A stretch of 64,000 nt of DNA, taken from the NCBI GenBank assembly GCA_029906195.1, contig JARWSJ010000003.1:496001-560000 (forward strand). The letters are read 5' to 3'. The notes beneath the pieces were generated by a model that was not told the origin of the DNA, ran no database searches, and saw only the letters and a list, made by a program, of their open reading frames with translations. Positions within the stretch are counted from its first letter, which is position 1. Every line of letters starts with the position of its first letter. Positions 62,809 through 64,000 of the stretch are shown one piece after another. The translations under genes were made by a program, and so were the position numbers. This DNA comes from Chitinophagaceae bacterium 26-R-25. Its GTDB lineage: Bacteria > Bacteroidota > Bacteroidia > Chitinophagales > Chitinophagaceae.

Positions 62809-63927
62809 ATGTCAAAGAAAGTTGCATTGATTACAGGTGTTACCGGTCAGGACGGTGCATATCTTACAGAGTTGTTATTAAACAAGGGGTACGAAGTGCA
62901 TGGCGTTAAACGCAGATCGTCATTGTTTAATACAGACCGTATTGACCATCTATATCAGGACCCTCATGAAAAAGGGGTAACATTGAAATTACACTATGGT
63001 GATCTTACTGATAGCACCAACCTCATTCGCATTATACAGGAAGTGCAGCCGGATGAAATATATAACCTGGCAGCAATGAGCCACGTACACGTGAGCTTTG
63101 AAACGCCTGAGTATACTGCCAATGCAGACGGTATTGGAACGCTTCGCATATTGGAAGCAGTAAGACTTTTGGGACTAACCAAAAAGACAAAAATTTACCA
63201 GGCATCTACTTCAGAATTATACGGTTTGGTACAGGAAGTTCCTCAAAGTGAAAGAACTCCTTTCTATCCACGTTCTCCATACGCAGTTGCAAAACTTTAC
63301 GGATACTGGATCACCGTTAACTATCGTGAGGCGTATGGCATGTATGCTGTAAACGGAATTTTGTTCAACCACGAATCTCCTTTGCGCGGTGAAACCTTCG
63401 TAACAAGAAAAATTACACGTGCCACTGCCAAGATCGCATTGGGTCTGCAGGATAAAGTATTTCTCGGTAACCTTGACGCACAACGAGACTGGGGCCATGC
63501 AAAAGACTACGTAGAAGCAATGTGGTTGATATTGCAACAGGAAAAGCCGGAAGACTATGTAATCGCTACAGGCGTTACCACTCCTGTTCGTGATTTCGTT
63601 CGCATGTCATTTGGTGAAGTAGGTATCGAACTGGAATTTAAAGGCGAAGGCGCAAAAGAAGTCGGCGTTGTAAAATCCTGCTCAAACCCTGACTTCCAGG
63701 TTGAAATAGGAAAAGAAGTGGTAGCAGTTGATCCTCGCTATTACCGTCCAACGGAAGTTGAACTATTGATTGGCGATCCAACAAAATCTCAAACACAGTT
63801 GGGCTGGAAACCTAAATATGACCTTGCTGCACTGGTAAAAGAAATGATGGAAAGTGACGTGAATCTTTTCCGCAAAGAAAAATTGCTGAAAGAATCAGGC
63901 TTCGCGATAAAAAATCAGTACGAATAA
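62809..63927 (+). CDS. gmd: GDP-mannose 4,6-dehydratase
   Basis: Converts GDP-D-mannose to GDP-4-keto-6-deoxy-D-mannose, the precursor of GDP-L-fucose and other 6-deoxy sugars. Seen: [19 protein letters not shown] (NADP site), [31 protein letters not shown] (catalytic Ser/Glu), and [15 protein letters not shown] with the Tyr-Lys pair. At 372 residues it is complete. The GDP-fucose synthase (fcl) expected next is not inside the window. It provides donor precursor for the GT10 enzyme at 38255. Confidence 0.95.
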   Translation: MSKKVALITGVTGQDGAYLTELLLNKGYEVHGVKRRSSLFNTDRIDHLYQDPHEKGVTLKLHYGDLTDSTNLIRIIQEVQPDEIYNLAAMSHVHVSFETPEYTANADGIGTLRILEAVRLLGLTKKTKIYQASTSELYGLVQEVPQSERTPFYPRSPYAVAKLYGYWITVNYREAYGMYAVNGILFNHESPLRGETFVTRKITRATAKIALGLQDKVFLGNLDAQRDWGHAKDYVEAMWLILQQEKPEDYVIATGVTTPVRDFVRMSFGEVGIELEFKGEGAKEVGVVKSCSNPDFQVEIGKEVVAVDPRYYRPTEVELLIGDPTKSQTQLGWKPKYDLAALVKEMMESDVNLFRKEKLLKESGFAIKNQYE

Positions 63928-63943
63928 TAAATTGAAAACAGAT

Positions 63944-63997
63944 GGAACGTAGGTTGTGTAAATTATTGATCTCATAAATTTACGCAACCTGCGTTCC
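63944..63997. repeat. Inverted repeat after gmd
   Basis: The left arm 63944-63965 (GGAACGTAGGTTGTGTAAATTA) and right arm 63975-63997 are reverse complements with a few changes; the loop is about nine bases. It shares the GGAACGCAG word with the repeat at 2291-2454 and lies 16 bases after the gmd stop. Confidence 0.75.
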
Positions 63998-64000
63998 GTT

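Overview
The window looks like chromosome of a Bacteroidetes bacterium, most likely of the Chitinophagaceae type. This is inferred from TAnnTTTG-like -7 promoter elements, the UpxY/NusG-type leader gene, DUF4199 and DUF5009-type proteins, lipoproteins with Cys lipoboxes, and AT-rich intergenic DNA full of short repeated words. No rRNA, insertion sequence, integrase, phage gene or CRISPR array was seen.

Layout. 0-2.3 kb: moaA, then two remarkable tRNA-like genes on the minus strand with their own terminator, then an Lrp/AsnC regulator. 2.4-10.9 kb: a mixed housekeeping block with an oligopeptide ABC permease, a GT2 membrane glycosyltransferase, an alpha/beta hydrolase, gmk, a CorC/HlyC-type CBS protein, tatC, rpiB, a beta-barrel protein and a lipoprotein. 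11.0-20.0 kb: a haem biosynthesis cluster (hemH divergent from hemA-hemC-hemE-hemF-hemB-yciI-like-hemL), with no hemD visible. 20.1-24.9 kb: a minus-strand block (DUF4199, periplasmic asparaginase, DUF4136-like lipoprotein, metallophosphoesterase, DUF5009-like membrane acyltransferase).

25.0-63.9 kb: a very large surface-polysaccharide locus, 34 genes all on the plus strand. It opens with a leader that carries a candidate promoter, hairpins and an intrinsic-terminator-like attenuator, followed by a UpxY/NusG-like antiterminator. Then come Wza- and Wzc-like export proteins, a Wzm/Wzt ABC exporter, twelve glycosyltransferases (including a GT10 fucosyltransferase), five left-handed beta-helix acetyltransferases, three membrane acyltransferase-3 proteins, sugar-nucleotide enzymes (WecB, WecC, an SDR epimerase, Gmd), a Wzy-like polymerase and a secreted twin beta-helix protein. 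Fucose and N-acetylmannosaminuronic-acid-type sugars are the likely components. No initiating phosphoglycosyltransferase, Wzx flippase or GDP-fucose synthase lies inside the window.

The most unusual part is a tightly overlapping sub-operon at 56.8-62.7 kb: a membrane acyltransferase, a fused alpha-beta 2-oxoacid dehydrogenase E1, a lipoyl E2-like protein with a cysteine-rich tail, and a protein fusing an acyl-carrier-like domain, an AcpS-type phosphopantetheinyl transferase domain and a C-terminal membrane anchor. I propose that it makes a dedicated acyl group from a 2-oxoacid, loads it on a membrane-bound carrier, and hands it to polysaccharide. This is inference from gene content.

A second genome-scale pattern is a set of intergenic inverted repeats whose arms are built from short reiterated words. 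They sit directly at gene 3' ends, sometimes supply the stop codon, are frequent in 1-20 kb, and are absent inside the polysaccharide locus.
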